Below are positions 1 through 6,585 of a stretch of 64,000 bases of DNA, one piece after another. Location of the stretch: positions 1-64,000 of the IMG/VR virus record IMGVR_UViG_3300021478_000023. One strand, 5' to 3'. Position 1 is the first letter of the stretch, and each line of letters starts with the position of its first letter. Source of the DNA: a virus. The notes under the pieces are model-generated. The model ran no database searches. It saw only the letters and a program-made list of their open reading frames with translations, and was not told the DNA's origin. Both the position numbers and the translations under genes were made by a program.

Positions 1-30
1 AGGCCGCCAAGCGACCAGCGCGGCCCGCCC

Positions 31-294
31 ATGCGATTCGGCGACCAGGGCTACCCCTCCCTAGCTCCCCCCTCCCCGGACGCGCCCACGGGCTCGCCAG
101 GGCGATCCAGAGCGGAGGTAAACGCACATGCGCCGGTATCCAGGGGTGCTAAGGTATCCAGGGATGGCGAAGCGCAGCGGGAAATCGAGGCCGATATTTT
201 GACGTTCTGCGGCGCGCCCGATCATAGCGCCGAGCCGTTCTGTCAGAAACTTGGCGCGTATCTCGCCGAGCATCCCGAAGCGAGGCCACGATGA
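31..294 (+). CDS. Hypothetical protein, possibly 5' partial
   Basis: An 87-residue frame with a Pro/Gly-rich N-terminus and a more ordinary C-terminal half (EIEADILTFCGAPDHSAEPF). Its stop overlaps the next start as ATGA, the pattern used by most genes here, which supports translation. The frame stays open to base 1, so the true start may lie outside the window; the ATG at 31 has no clear ribosome site. I do not recognise a family. Confidence 0.4.
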   Translation: MRFGDQGYPSLAPPSPDAPTGSPGRSRAEVNAHAPVSRGAKVSRDGEAQREIEADILTFCGAPDHSAEPFCQKLGAYLAEHPEARPR

Positions 295-587
295 AAACCA
301 CCAAGCCCCCACAACACCGAACCGACAAACCAGCGAAGCGGACTAACGGGCAGGCACCGGAGGAAATCGCCATGCTCGACACCAACAAGTCGAACGACCG
401 CATGCGCTACATCCGCATCACCATGCGCGCGACCGAAATGTACGGACTCGTTTGCGCGATGCTCGACGCCGACACGCCTGAAAAAATCGCCGCCTTGCGC
501 AAGCGAGCTATCGGTGTGCGGTTCGAAATCGAAAGCGGTCAACGCAACTCCGATGCTCACACCAAACAAGACAGGAGTCCAATGTGA
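291..587 (+). CDS. Hypothetical small protein
   Basis: A 98-residue protein with a charged, disordered-looking N-terminus (about residues 1-27) and a helical C-terminal part containing RYIRITMRATEMYGLVCAML. It starts on the ATGA overlap with the gene before. A second Met at residue 28 (base 372) could be the real start because GGAGGAAA lies just upstream of it. It ends by overlapping the GTG of the next gene. Family not recognised. Confidence 0.55.
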   Translation: MKTTKPPQHRTDKPAKRTNGQAPEEIAMLDTNKSNDRMRYIRITMRATEMYGLVCAMLDADTPEKIAALRKRAIGVRFEIESGQRNSDAHTKQDRSPM

Positions 588-913
588 CACTCAAACAACT
601 AGTCCAGTATTTGACGAAACTCGCCGCTAACGCCAGGAGTCCGCACGTTCGCCGGGTCGCGCCGTTCATTGCGCTACTAGGTGATGGCGTCGAGCAATTG
701 GGCGCGCATTGGGAGATCCACTACATGCGCCAAGTGTTGCTGATCGTCGGCAAGCGCCGCATCGTCGCGCATTATGTTCACCCGAAGCACTCGCCCCGGC
801 AACGTGGCGGCATAGTCTTTCAGGAAAAAATCGGCAACCGGCTCGGCCCGGTCGTGCGCGGAATTTACACGCTCGATGACGCAATCGCATTCAGACAAAG
901 GCCATCGCTATGA
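584..913 (+). CDS. Hypothetical protein, GTG start
   Basis: A 109-residue basic protein. The start GTG overlaps the stop of the preceding gene and is served by CAGGAGTCCAAT, the ribosome-site form that recurs in this genome. It has alternating hydrophobic segments (QVLLIVGKRRIVAHYV) suggestive of a small beta structure. It ends on an ATGA overlap. No family recognised; its place in an early-type operon is the only functional hint. Confidence 0.6.
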   Translation: MTLKQLVQYLTKLAANARSPHVRRVAPFIALLGDGVEQLGAHWEIHYMRQVLLIVGKRRIVAHYVHPKHSPRQRGGIVFQEKIGNRLGPVVRGIYTLDDAIAFRQRPSL

Positions 914-1125
914 GCAACTATCGCGTAACTTGGTGGAAGGACATGGCCGACAATCGCACAAGGATCTTCGCTTGCGTCCCGACATTCTCTGGCGCTCTTG
1001 CCATCCTCCCGCATGGCCCGGACGGCTGGCAGCGTTATCTGATTGAGCGGGGCAAGCGGGTTGTCGAACGTGGCGATCAATTCGGCCCGCGCGGTGCGCC
1101 AGCAACCGAGCGATCCGATGGCTGA
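910..1125 (+). CDS. Hypothetical small protein
   Basis: A 71-residue protein starting on an ATGA overlap. It contains the sequence NYRVTWWKDMADNRTRIFAC and is rich in aromatic and basic residues. Its last eight bases overlap the start of the next gene, so the two are likely translated together. No recognised family. Confidence 0.5.
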   Translation: MSNYRVTWWKDMADNRTRIFACVPTFSGALAILPHGPDGWQRYLIERGKRVVERGDQFGPRGAPATERSDG

Positions 1126-1291
1126 TCTCCGCGAGTGCATCCGCAACGCTCGCGCCAACATCAGCGCGTCGGACGCGGCGACCGATGACAAGGACCGCAC
1201 CGACTATGCGATCAGCGCTGTGGAAAATCTAATCGAAGCTGTTGAGGCAATCGCCAACGCCTTCGACCGACTCAAGGATATCGATCTATAA
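1118..1291 (+). CDS. Hypothetical small acidic helical protein
   Basis: A 57-residue protein, acidic and probably all helical (AISAVENLIEAVEAIANAF). The frame extends upstream to 1043, but the ATG at 1118 is chosen because it overlaps the previous gene by only eight bases. It is the last gene before a strong hairpin at 1333-1378. Family not recognised. Confidence 0.5.
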   Translation: MADLRECIRNARANISASDAATDDKDRTDYAISAVENLIEAVEAIANAFDRLKDIDL

Positions 1292-1332
1292 ACGAACACC
1301 TGTGCCGCCCCGCCCCCGAGTCGGCATAGGTA

Positions 1333-1378
1333 GCCCCGCCGCGTAAAGAAAGATGCCCCCCTCCGAGCGCGGCGGGGC
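1333..1378 (+). terminator. GC-rich hairpin after the first operon
   Basis: GCCCCGCCGCG (1333-1343) is exactly complementary to CGCGGCGGGGC (1368-1378), giving an 11-bp stem with a 24-base loop. No T-run follows, so it is not a classical intrinsic terminator; it could be an RNA-stability element or a weak terminator between two operons. Confidence 0.35.
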
Positions 1379-1405
1379 ACCCTCTCAACACAAGGAGTCC
1401 AAACA

Positions 1406-1699
1406 ATGAAACGTCTCGATCTAATGGTAGGAGTTTTGTTAGTGGCTGCGATCCTGGGCGCTACGCTTGCGAACGCCGATCCGCTCGACACCCGGTCGTT
1501 CTATGACCGCAACGGCGGCTTCGCCGGTAGCTCATCGGCGCATCAGAACACGACCAGCTATAGCGACCGGGATGGCCGGTTCTCTGGTAGCTCGATTCGC
1601 AACAGCGACGGCACGACCAGCTTGTATGATCGCAACGGGCATTTCACCGGCTCGGTCGTCAACACGTCGCCGAGCGGGGGACGCGATGGCCGCCGATAA
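1406..1699 (+). CDS. Small exported repeat protein
   Basis: A 97-residue protein with a clear Sec signal peptide (charged MKRLD, hydrophobic core to about residue 21, Ala-x-Ala site before DPLD). The mature part is three imperfect repeats of about 20 residues built on the core YDRNGxFxGSS (around residues 31, 52 and 73). Start chosen for AAGGAGTCC seven bases upstream. Similar small secreted repeat proteins are known as uncharacterised chromosomal proteins in Bradyrhizobium-type bacteria, so this may be a host-derived accessory gene. Role unknown; likely periplasmic or surface. Confidence 0.75.
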   Translation: MKRLDLMVGVLLVAAILGATLANADPLDTRSFYDRNGGFAGSSSAHQNTTSYSDRDGRFSGSSIRNSDGTTSLYDRNGHFTGSVVNTSPSGGRDGRR

Positions 1700-1871
1700 C
1701 ATCGATGACGCGCGCCGAGAATTGCGGTTGCGAATGGGCCATGCTTTCGGGCATTCCTACGGCGGACAACAACAACCGTTGCACCACGATCACCTTAACA
1801 TTGATGGTTTTATGCGAGCATTAGAGCGATACATCGACGCCAGAATCGAACAAAGCCGATTGAAGCGGTGA
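1686..1871 (+). CDS. Hypothetical small protein
   Basis: A 61-residue protein overlapping the end of the exported repeat protein by 14 bases. His/Gln-rich centre (GHSYGGQQQPLHHDH) followed by a basic amphipathic helix (RALERYIDARIEQSRLKR). The frame extends upstream but the ATG at 1686 gives the smallest overlap. It ends on a TGATG junction with the next microgene. Family not recognised. Confidence 0.5.
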   Translation: MAADNIDDARRELRLRMGHAFGHSYGGQQQPLHHDHLNIDGFMRALERYIDARIEQSRLKR

Positions 1872-1999
1872 TGCGCGCGGTCACGGTCTGGTCGCTCCTG
1901 ATCGTTGCGGTCGTGCTAGTGTTTGACGAACGCGCCATCGCAGCCATCGTCCTAGCTCTTGGCGCGCTGGCGTTGGTGCTCATCCGAGAGAGAGGATGA
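1871..1999 (+). CDS. Two-helix membrane microprotein
   Basis: Read directly from the sequence: 42 residues beginning MRAVTVWSLLIVAVVLVF, then a short charged turn (DERA), then a second hydrophobic stretch (IVLALGALALVLI) and a basic end (RERG). Two membrane segments with a tight turn are predicted. It starts on a TGATG overlap and is followed two bases later by the next ATG. The shape fits a holin, superinfection-exclusion or other membrane-acting microprotein, but nothing proves a role. Confidence 0.5.
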   Translation: MRAVTVWSLLIVAVVLVFDERAIAAIVLALGALALVLIRERG

Positions 2000-2000
2000 A

Positions 2001-2276
2001 ATGTCCGAACATTCCGACGATGTTGCCAGGGACGCGATGGAAATCTGCCAACACATTAAGCCCTACCTTGCCGGTGTCGGCAGCGCGACGCAAAGCGCCG
2101 TGCTCGCGAACATGACCGCGCTATGGCTTGCCGGGCATATCGGCCCGACGCCGGAAGCGACCAAGGCGTACCGCGCCGGGTTGCTCGCCGGTCACGTCGA
2201 GCTAGTCGAACAACTCATTGAGCCGAGCGAGCAAGAAATTCTCGACGGACTTATTGATCGCACACACCCGCAATAG
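2001..2276 (+). CDS. Hypothetical helical protein
   Basis: A 91-residue acidic protein, mostly helical, with a central hydrophobic helix (SAVLANMTALWLAGHI). The frame extends upstream to 1959, but the ATG at 2001 directly after the stop of the preceding microgene is chosen, with AGAGAGGATGAA as ribosome site. Last gene of this sub-operon. Family not recognised. Confidence 0.55.
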   Translation: MSEHSDDVARDAMEICQHIKPYLAGVGSATQSAVLANMTALWLAGHIGPTPEATKAYRAGLLAGHVELVEQLIEPSEQEILDGLIDRTHPQ

Positions 2277-2277
2277 C

Positions 2278-2297
2278 TATACCCTTGGGTATATAAT
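2278..2297 (+). promoter_or_regulatory. Possible promoter -10 overlapped by a palindrome
   Basis: TATACCC (2278-2284) and GGGTATA (2287-2293) form a perfect inverted repeat with a 2-base centre, and its right arm runs into TATAAT (2292-2297). No good -35 is visible at 17 bases. An operator overlapping the promoter of the 2399-4264 gene group is the simplest reading; the ParB-like or HTH protein encoded downstream could be the ligand. Confidence 0.35.
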
Positions 2298-2398
2298 TTC
2301 CGCTTCCAGTTTCCCTGGAACTTGTGCTATGTGGTCTGTGGTTGCGGTCGCCCTGGCCGCAGCAAAACGCAAGCATAGCCGCTTGCAGAAAGGCTACC

Positions 2399-2797
2399 AT
2401 GACGACCAATAATGACGCCGTTAGAGCACGACCGACGCCACTCCCCGCATCAATCGAGGATTGGCAGCGGAAGATTAAGTCCGAACGGACGCTCAACGAT
2501 CACGTCGAAGATCTGCACGTTATGTGCTGGTCGGAGTCCCCCGATTACCGCAAGTATCTCGAAGCGGTTTGGGATTCGGATGCGGTTGAAGGCTCGCTTT
2601 CAATCGACAACGTGAAGGCGGCAGAAATGATTCGCGAGAAGGCAAGGACGATTGCCGGAAATCCAATCGCGAATAAGAAACTCGACCCTATCGTAAAGTC
2701 GCTTGGCGTTGTCCTTCGCCGCTATCAGGCGTCCCGCAAGGAACGCCGGAATACGGTGGACGGCAGGATCGTGCCGACTGAAAATAACGGCGAGTAA
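2399..2797 (+). CDS. Hypothetical protein
   Basis: A 132-residue protein with mixed helical character and a basic C-terminal third (VVLRRYQASRKERRN). The ATG at 2399 is preceded by CAGAAAGG. It is the first gene after the promoter-like palindrome at 2278-2297 and precedes the ParB-like gene, so it may be part of the same regulatory module. No family recognised. Confidence 0.6.
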   Translation: MTTNNDAVRARPTPLPASIEDWQRKIKSERTLNDHVEDLHVMCWSESPDYRKYLEAVWDSDAVEGSLSIDNVKAAEMIREKARTIAGNPIANKKLDPIVKSLGVVLRRYQASRKERRNTVDGRIVPTENNGE

Positions 2798-2816
2798 CTT
2801 TTCACCAACAACTCGG

Positions 2817-2838
2817 GCCGGGGAGGCGACTCCCCGGC
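2817..2838 (+). terminator. Hairpin with GCGA tetraloop upstream of the ParB-like gene
   Basis: GCCGGGGAG (2817-2825) pairs with CTCCCCGGC (2830-2838) across the loop GCGA, a stable GNRA-class tetraloop. It lies in the 85-base leader of the ParB-like gene. No T-run follows, so transcript stabilisation or attenuation is as likely as termination. Confidence 0.35.
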
Positions 2839-2882
2839 TCACTTTCCACAACGCGGGCATAGCGCCCTGCAAAGGAACGAAT

Positions 2883-4040
2883 ATGAGCAATGACAAACTC
2901 CGCGATCCCTTCAACCCGGACGGTGGGGAATTCGCCAAAAATATCCGATCAATAACTGGCGTTGATGACACCGAGCTACGCCAATCGCTCAACCAATTCG
3001 GATGGTTGCCTGACTTGCCAGCGCTCGCCGATGAGAATGGTGTGATCCTTGTAGGTCATCGTCGCATTCGGCTCGCCAAGCAACTCGATATTGAGCCGGT
3101 CATTAAGACGCTGCGCATTGGCAAGGGCGACGAAGCCGACGCCAAGCGGTTAGCGCTGGCAATTGCTTCAAACCTTGGCCATGCGCCGATGACCAGAGAC
3201 GACCGCAAGCGCATCGCCGAGTATCTATACGGTCAGCGGGAATGGACGATGCAGCGCATCGCGGAAGCGTTGAACGTGGGGACAATGACTGTCCATCGTG
3301 ATCTAGCTAATTTTACCAACGTGGTAAAATCAAAACCATCCAAGACCGCGAGCAATCCGAAGGGCGCGGGCCGCCCGAAGGGCACGAAACACAAGGCTCC
3401 AAAGCCGCACGATGAGGCTGACAGAATCATTGCCGCCCACGATAGCAATCCTGATAAGACCTACACTGAAATCGCAGCAGAGGTTGGCGTTACCGCCCGC
3501 ACCGTGCGTCGTGAGATCGAACAAGAAAATATCCGGCGTGAAGCGCAAGCCGATATTGATCCGGCCACACTCTCGATGACGGCGCAGGCAAAACTGGACC
3601 TTGCGATCAAGCAACACATCCGCAAACTTGATCATGACTTTATGACTCGCGTCAACGAGCGAGCGAACCAACACGTCAACGAATACTGGTTGCCAGAACA
3701 CAAAAAGCTGATTGCTGATGCGAAGCTGTGGGCCGGTCGGCGCAAGGGGCTAATGGACAAAGCGACGTTTACGAAAATTTGGGCGTGCCTGCACACCGAG
3801 CGCTTGGCCCAACTCATCGGTGTGGCGCATGACAAGCTGGATGAGAAACTAGCTAGGCGCTATGCCGAAGCCTTCCAACTTTTTTCAGTGTTGGAAAAGC
3901 ATCTGCTCGATGAAAAGGACTCACCGACAAATGTGCCGCCGCTTCCATCGACTGTTGAGGAATTGATGGCGGCAAAGGCGCGCGCAACCGCTGCACGAAA
4001 AGCAAAACGCGGAGCAAGCAACATTAGTCGGCGGGTGTAG
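2883..4040 (+). CDS. ParB-like DNA-binding protein
   Basis: A 385-residue protein. Residues about 20-105 look like a ParB/sulfiredoxin-type N-terminal fold (VGHRRIRLAKQL, with the GHRR box of ParB proteins). A first helix-turn-helix follows (WTMQRIAEALNVGTMTVHRD, about 120-139), then a basic AT-hook-like stretch (GAGRPKGTKHK), then a second helix-turn-helix (YTEIAAEVGVTARTVRREI). The C-terminal 180 residues are helical and unassigned. The ATG at 2883 follows AAAGGAACGA. ParB-like phage proteins act in partition, replication control or transcription; which applies here is not visible, and no ParA-type ATPase is adjacent. The gene contains a perfect 21-base palindrome (3310-3330). Confidence 0.75.
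   Translation: MSNDKLRDPFNPDGGEFAKNIRSITGVDDTELRQSLNQFGWLPDLPALADENGVILVGHRRIRLAKQLDIEPVIKTLRIGKGDEADAKRLALAIASNLGHAPMTRDDRKRIAEYLYGQREWTMQRIAEALNVGTMTVHRDLANFTNVVKSKPSKTASNPKGAGRPKGTKHKAPKPHDEADRIIAAHDSNPDKTYTEIAAEVGVTARTVRREIEQENIRREAQADIDPATLSMTAQAKLDLAIKQHIRKLDHDFMTRVNERANQHVNEYWLPEHKKLIADAKLWAGRRKGLMDKATFTKIWACLHTERLAQLIGVAHDKLDEKLARRYAEAFQLFSVLEKHLLDEKDSPTNVPPLPSTVEELMAAKARATAARKAKRGASNISRRV
3310..3330. repeat. Perfect palindrome inside the ParB-like gene
   Basis: ATTTTACCA (3310-3318), ACG (3319-3321), TGGTAAAAT (3322-3330): two 9-base arms around a 3-base centre, in an AT-rich patch of an otherwise GC-rich gene. It lies just after the first HTH and encodes the NFTNVV region. It could be an operator or a parS-like binding site for the protein encoded around it; that is inference. 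Confidence 0.5.
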
Positions 4041-4042
4041 TC

Positions 4043-4264
4043 ATGACACAAGATGAGATCCGCGACTGCAAACGCCGATGCTTGTCTGGTGGCGAGTTGT
4101 TGGGCTTGGCCGAACTCGCGCATGTGATGGGCATTACCAAACAAAATTGCTGCAATCGGATTGCGCGCGGCAAGCTGCCAGCCCCGGACCACAAACTAGC
4201 TATGTCGCCGATCTGGCGGCGTAGAACGGTCATGACGTTCCTCCAAAGTCAAACACGACGTTGA
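4043..4264 (+). CDS. Small helix-turn-helix DNA-binding protein
   Basis: A 73-residue protein whose residues about 17-50 (LLGLAELAHVMGITKQNCCN) have the spacing of a MerR/excisionase-type winged helix-turn-helix, followed by PIWRRRTVMTFLQS, the usual wing plus last helix. It starts two bases after the ParB-like gene stops, so both are probably co-regulated. Phage proteins of this size commonly act as Cox/Xis-like or operon regulators; no integrase is visible, so regulation is the more likely role. Confidence 0.6.
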   Translation: MTQDEIRDCKRRCLSGGELLGLAELAHVMGITKQNCCNRIARGKLPAPDHKLAMSPIWRRRTVMTFLQSQTRR

Positions 4265-4271
4265 GGGCACC

Positions 4272-5093
4272 ATGCCGATCTCATCCGAAGGACGCGCGTT
4301 CGCCGCGCAGCTTACGCGTGACCTAGCCGCCCGCGAGCGGCTAGGTTCCGGCACACTTTGCCCTGGCGTGAAAACGTGGCGTGACGCATGCCAAACGCTC
4401 GGCGACTCTATCGCTGCGGCTGACGGTCCAATCAAAGCCGTTGGCATACTCAAGTCCGCGCGCCTACGCTTGCGGACAATCCAAGAGCAACGCACCTGTT
4501 ACATCAACTTATTTTTCACGCGATCAAGATCCGCGTTTTTCGAGATCATGACTTACGAGGTTGCCAAGCATCCGATCACCGATGAAGGCAACGCTGGCGT
4601 CCTTGTGCAGAATTATTTTTTCCACCTACAGCGGCGCGGCCAAGTTACTTGCGCCTATCGAACCGTCGCGTTCCTATCCTGGCATGCGCTAGGCCGCATG
4701 CGTGAGCGCAGCGAGATCGACATGATGTTCGCGGCGACCGGCGCGGTGCCAATCTGCGGCATTGCCGGGCTGGTGATGACGGAATCCTCCAAGCACGTAA
4801 ACACAGAAATCAATCTCGCGTATGGCGACATGCTTTGCACTGGCGTCCTGCGATCCGTACCAAACAGAACGGTCAACGGACAACAACACCATTTCCTATT
4901 CTATGACGTGCTAACCGTGTTGCCGTTCGATGAAGCGCTCCCGCATAGGCGCGCGCAGGGCGATAGCGTTCTCGAAATCGTCAGGAATTATGTCAAGTCC
5001 AGTGATCCCAACACGCACGGGCTGGCCGACGCGATCCCGGTGTTGCGGTTCCGGCCAACCGATTTCATTTCGCGTCGGATCTCGCCCGCCTAA
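4272..5093 (+). CDS. Hypothetical protein, 273 residues
   Basis: A 273-residue soluble protein starting seven bases after the small HTH gene, with GAGGG as ribosome site. It has no signal or membrane segment. The region AFLSWHALGRMRERSEIDMM (about 138-157) is distinctive and could be a helical core, but I cannot name a family. Its last 29 bases overlap the tail of the convergent gene 5065-5280. Confidence 0.65.
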   Translation: MPISSEGRAFAAQLTRDLAARERLGSGTLCPGVKTWRDACQTLGDSIAAADGPIKAVGILKSARLRLRTIQEQRTCYINLFFTRSRSAFFEIMTYEVAKHPITDEGNAGVLVQNYFFHLQRRGQVTCAYRTVAFLSWHALGRMRERSEIDMMFAATGAVPICGIAGLVMTESSKHVNTEINLAYGDMLCTGVLRSVPNRTVNGQQHHFLFYDVLTVLPFDEALPHRRAQGDSVLEIVRNYVKSSDPNTHGLADAIPVLRFRPTDFISRRISPA

Positions 5094-5280
5094 CAATCGC
5101 CCGCACGCGCACGTCCGTAATATCGTGCACGCGGGCAATGTGACTTATCGGCACGCCTAGCTCGCGCATCCAAACAATCTCGGCGTTGCGCTCTGTCTTG
5201 GCGTTGGACGGCGGCGGCATCTTGCGCTTGGCTCGCCGCAACTCCGCGCTTTGCTCTGCCAACTCACGAAACGATTTCAT
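5065..5280 (-). CDS. Small putative HTH protein
   Basis: A 71-residue basic protein from the ATG at 5280, which overlaps the stop of the upstream zinc-ribbon gene as ATGA. Its C-terminal half (ELGVPISHIARVHDITDVRV) has helix-turn-helix spacing and ends very basic (RAIVRRARSDAK). It is last in the minus-strand operon and runs tail to tail into 4272-5093. Confidence 0.5.
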   Translation of the reverse strand: MKSFRELAEQSAELRRAKRKMPPPSNAKTERNAEIVWMRELGVPISHIARVHDITDVRVRAIVRRARSDAK

Positions 5281-5645
5281 TTGTGGTGCAGCACTGGAAT
5301 GACGTGCAGCCGTTCCAGAACGGCCATAGTGATGATCACGATCATAAGGCAAGTCAGCATCCAACTCCCGCGATGGACGACGCCGCGACGCGGGCCGATT
5401 TTCATGCGCTCTCTCATTAGCTCAAGGTTGCCTGCGGCTTCGATGCGCTCGCTCTCTGTTAGCTCGCGCAAGGATAGCTCATCAGTCCAAGCCATGACGT
5501 GACCGCAACCACGGCAAAGCATCAATCCCCCGGCCTCAACCTCGCCGTCAATCTTGAATGGGAATATCCGCCCGCAGTCTAAGCAAGATACTTGCGACGG
5601 CGTAGCGTCGGCGGACCCCGAATTTTTTGAAGATTGCTTGGACAT
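5277..5645 (-). CDS. Zinc-ribbon protein with C-terminal membrane helix
   Basis: A 122-residue protein with paired CxxC motifs (CLDC near residue 21, CRGC near residue 45) forming a zinc ribbon, a segment WTDELSLRELTESERIEA, and one membrane helix near the C-terminus (WMLTCLMIVIITMAVL). The segment after the second CxxC closely resembles one in the soluble protein at 15638-15946, so the two are paralogues. From the ATG at 5645 it overlaps the LuxR-type gene by 98 bases, which is unusually large here. Confidence 0.6.
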   Translation of the reverse strand: MSKQSSKNSGSADATPSQVSCLDCGRIFPFKIDGEVEAGGLMLCRGCGHVMAWTDELSLRELTESERIEAAGNLELMRERMKIGPRRGVVHRGSWMLTCLMIVIITMAVLERLHVIPVLHHK

Positions 5646-5763
5646 GGGTCTTAGCCGTGTGCTTGCTAATGTTGAGCGCGTTGGCAATTTGCTTGTCAGA
5701 AAAGCCGAGCGTGATCAGATACGCGACTTGCCGCTCACGGTTAGTTAGCGCGCGCCATCCCAT
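5548..5763 (-). CDS. LuxR/GerE-type HTH protein
   Basis: A 71-residue protein consisting almost entirely of a GerE-type DNA-binding domain: LTNRERQVAYLITLGFSDKQ, then IANALNISKHTAKTHVQAIF, with the usual Thr-x-x-E-R start, recognition helix and a following basic FGVRRR. There is no receiver or sensor domain. It lies directly downstream of two PEP-CTERM genes and could regulate them. The ATG abuts the T-run of a terminator (5764-5789) and has no ribosome site, so how it is transcribed and translated is unclear. Confidence 0.65.
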   Translation of the reverse strand: MGWRALTNRERQVAYLITLGFSDKQIANALNISKHTAKTHVQAIFKKFGVRRRYAVASILLRLRADIPIQD

Positions 5764-5789
5764 AAAAAAGGGCCGGACGTATCCGGCCC
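5764..5789 (-). terminator. Intrinsic terminator after the PEP-CTERM genes
   Basis: On the minus strand GGGCCGGA pairs with TCCGGCCC (5770-5777 with 5782-5789) across a 4-base loop, followed at once by TTTTTT (5769-5764). This is a textbook intrinsic terminator for the 5812-6507 gene. Confidence 0.85.
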
Positions 5790-5811
5790 CTCTGGTTGTT
5801 GTTGTTGCTGG

Positions 5812-6507
5812 TTAGGCGGCCATGCCAACCATGCGCCGACGATTGCGGAACGCAACGCCGAGGCCAACGAATCCCAGGAGCATCATGCCCCAGGTCGCAG
5901 GCTCCGGTACTGCCGACGCCAAGATCTGCACGTTGCCCTGGAAAGCTGCCGGACCCGTAAAGGTCACGACAAACTTTTCAGTCTCGGAGAACGTGCCAAG
6001 ACCGGCTACGGTTGCAAAGTCAGTCTGCGGTGCGCAGTTGAGCAACGCGCCGAGACAGACTTGCGAGCCGAGCAAGTCGGTTTGAGCAAACAAACCGTTG
6101 GCCGGATCAACCCACGTAGACATTACGATGGATTGAATGTTCGCGCCGCCGATCCCAAAGTCGCCAGCAAACACGCTGGCGAATGAGCCTGACGGAAAGT
6201 TCGTCACGCCCTGTTGACCGGCGAGGATCGTCAACGTGTTGGTCCCGGTTGCGTTGCCGTTTACGTCGAACGTGATGGTCCCAAAGTCCGGGCTAGGAAC
6301 AATGGGAATGCCGAACGACTGCACCGTAAACGCGATGCCGCCTGACGTGCCGGACGTGGCGGCGCTGCCGCCCGTGACCGGACCAATTGACGAAACCGAC
6401 GACCCGTTAAGATCGACGTTTAGGCTGATCGTTGATTGCGCGAACGCGCCGCCCGCGAACAATGCGAGCGCCGCCCCGGCAAGCAATAGAGTCTTTAGAC
6501 ATTTCAT
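5812..6507 (-). CDS. PEP-CTERM sorting-domain surface protein
   Basis: A 231-residue protein with a Sec signal peptide (MKCLKTLLLAGAALALFAGG, cleavage near AFA-QST), a Ser/Thr/Gly-rich beta-type body without catalytic motifs, and a C-terminal PEP-CTERM signal: VPEPATWGMMLLGFVGLG followed by a short hydrophobic stretch and RNRRR. PEP-CTERM proteins are known substrates of exosortases such as EpsH/XrtA and are tied to exopolysaccharide and surface assembly. No exosortase is encoded in the window, so the host must supply it. The start at 6507 is set by the signal peptide. It closes with a strong terminator. A chromosomal-type gene in a phage genome is unusual. Confidence 0.85.
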   Translation of the reverse strand: MKCLKTLLLAGAALALFAGGAFAQSTISLNVDLNGSSVSSIGPVTGGSAATSGTSGGIAFTVQSFGIPIVPSPDFGTITFDVNGNATGTNTLTILAGQQGVTNFPSGSFASVFAGDFGIGGANIQSIVMSTWVDPANGLFAQTDLLGSQVCLGALLNCAPQTDFATVAGLGTFSETEKFVVTFTGPAAFQGNVQILASAVPEPATWGMMLLGFVGLGVAFRNRRRMVGMAA

Positions 6508-6585
6508 GGAGTGAGTCTCCGTTAGGATTTCAGGAGAGTCGGAAGCGTGCCGTGGCACACCCCCCGTTTTGAATTGTTGTTGTTC

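Noticed and set aside
128-202. 24-codon frame with a good GGAGG ribosome site and a GGTATCCAGGG direct repeat (133-143, 151-161)
   Set aside because: It lies inside the 31-294 frame in another register, is very basic and short, and the repeat falls in GC-rich sequence; not enough support for a gene.
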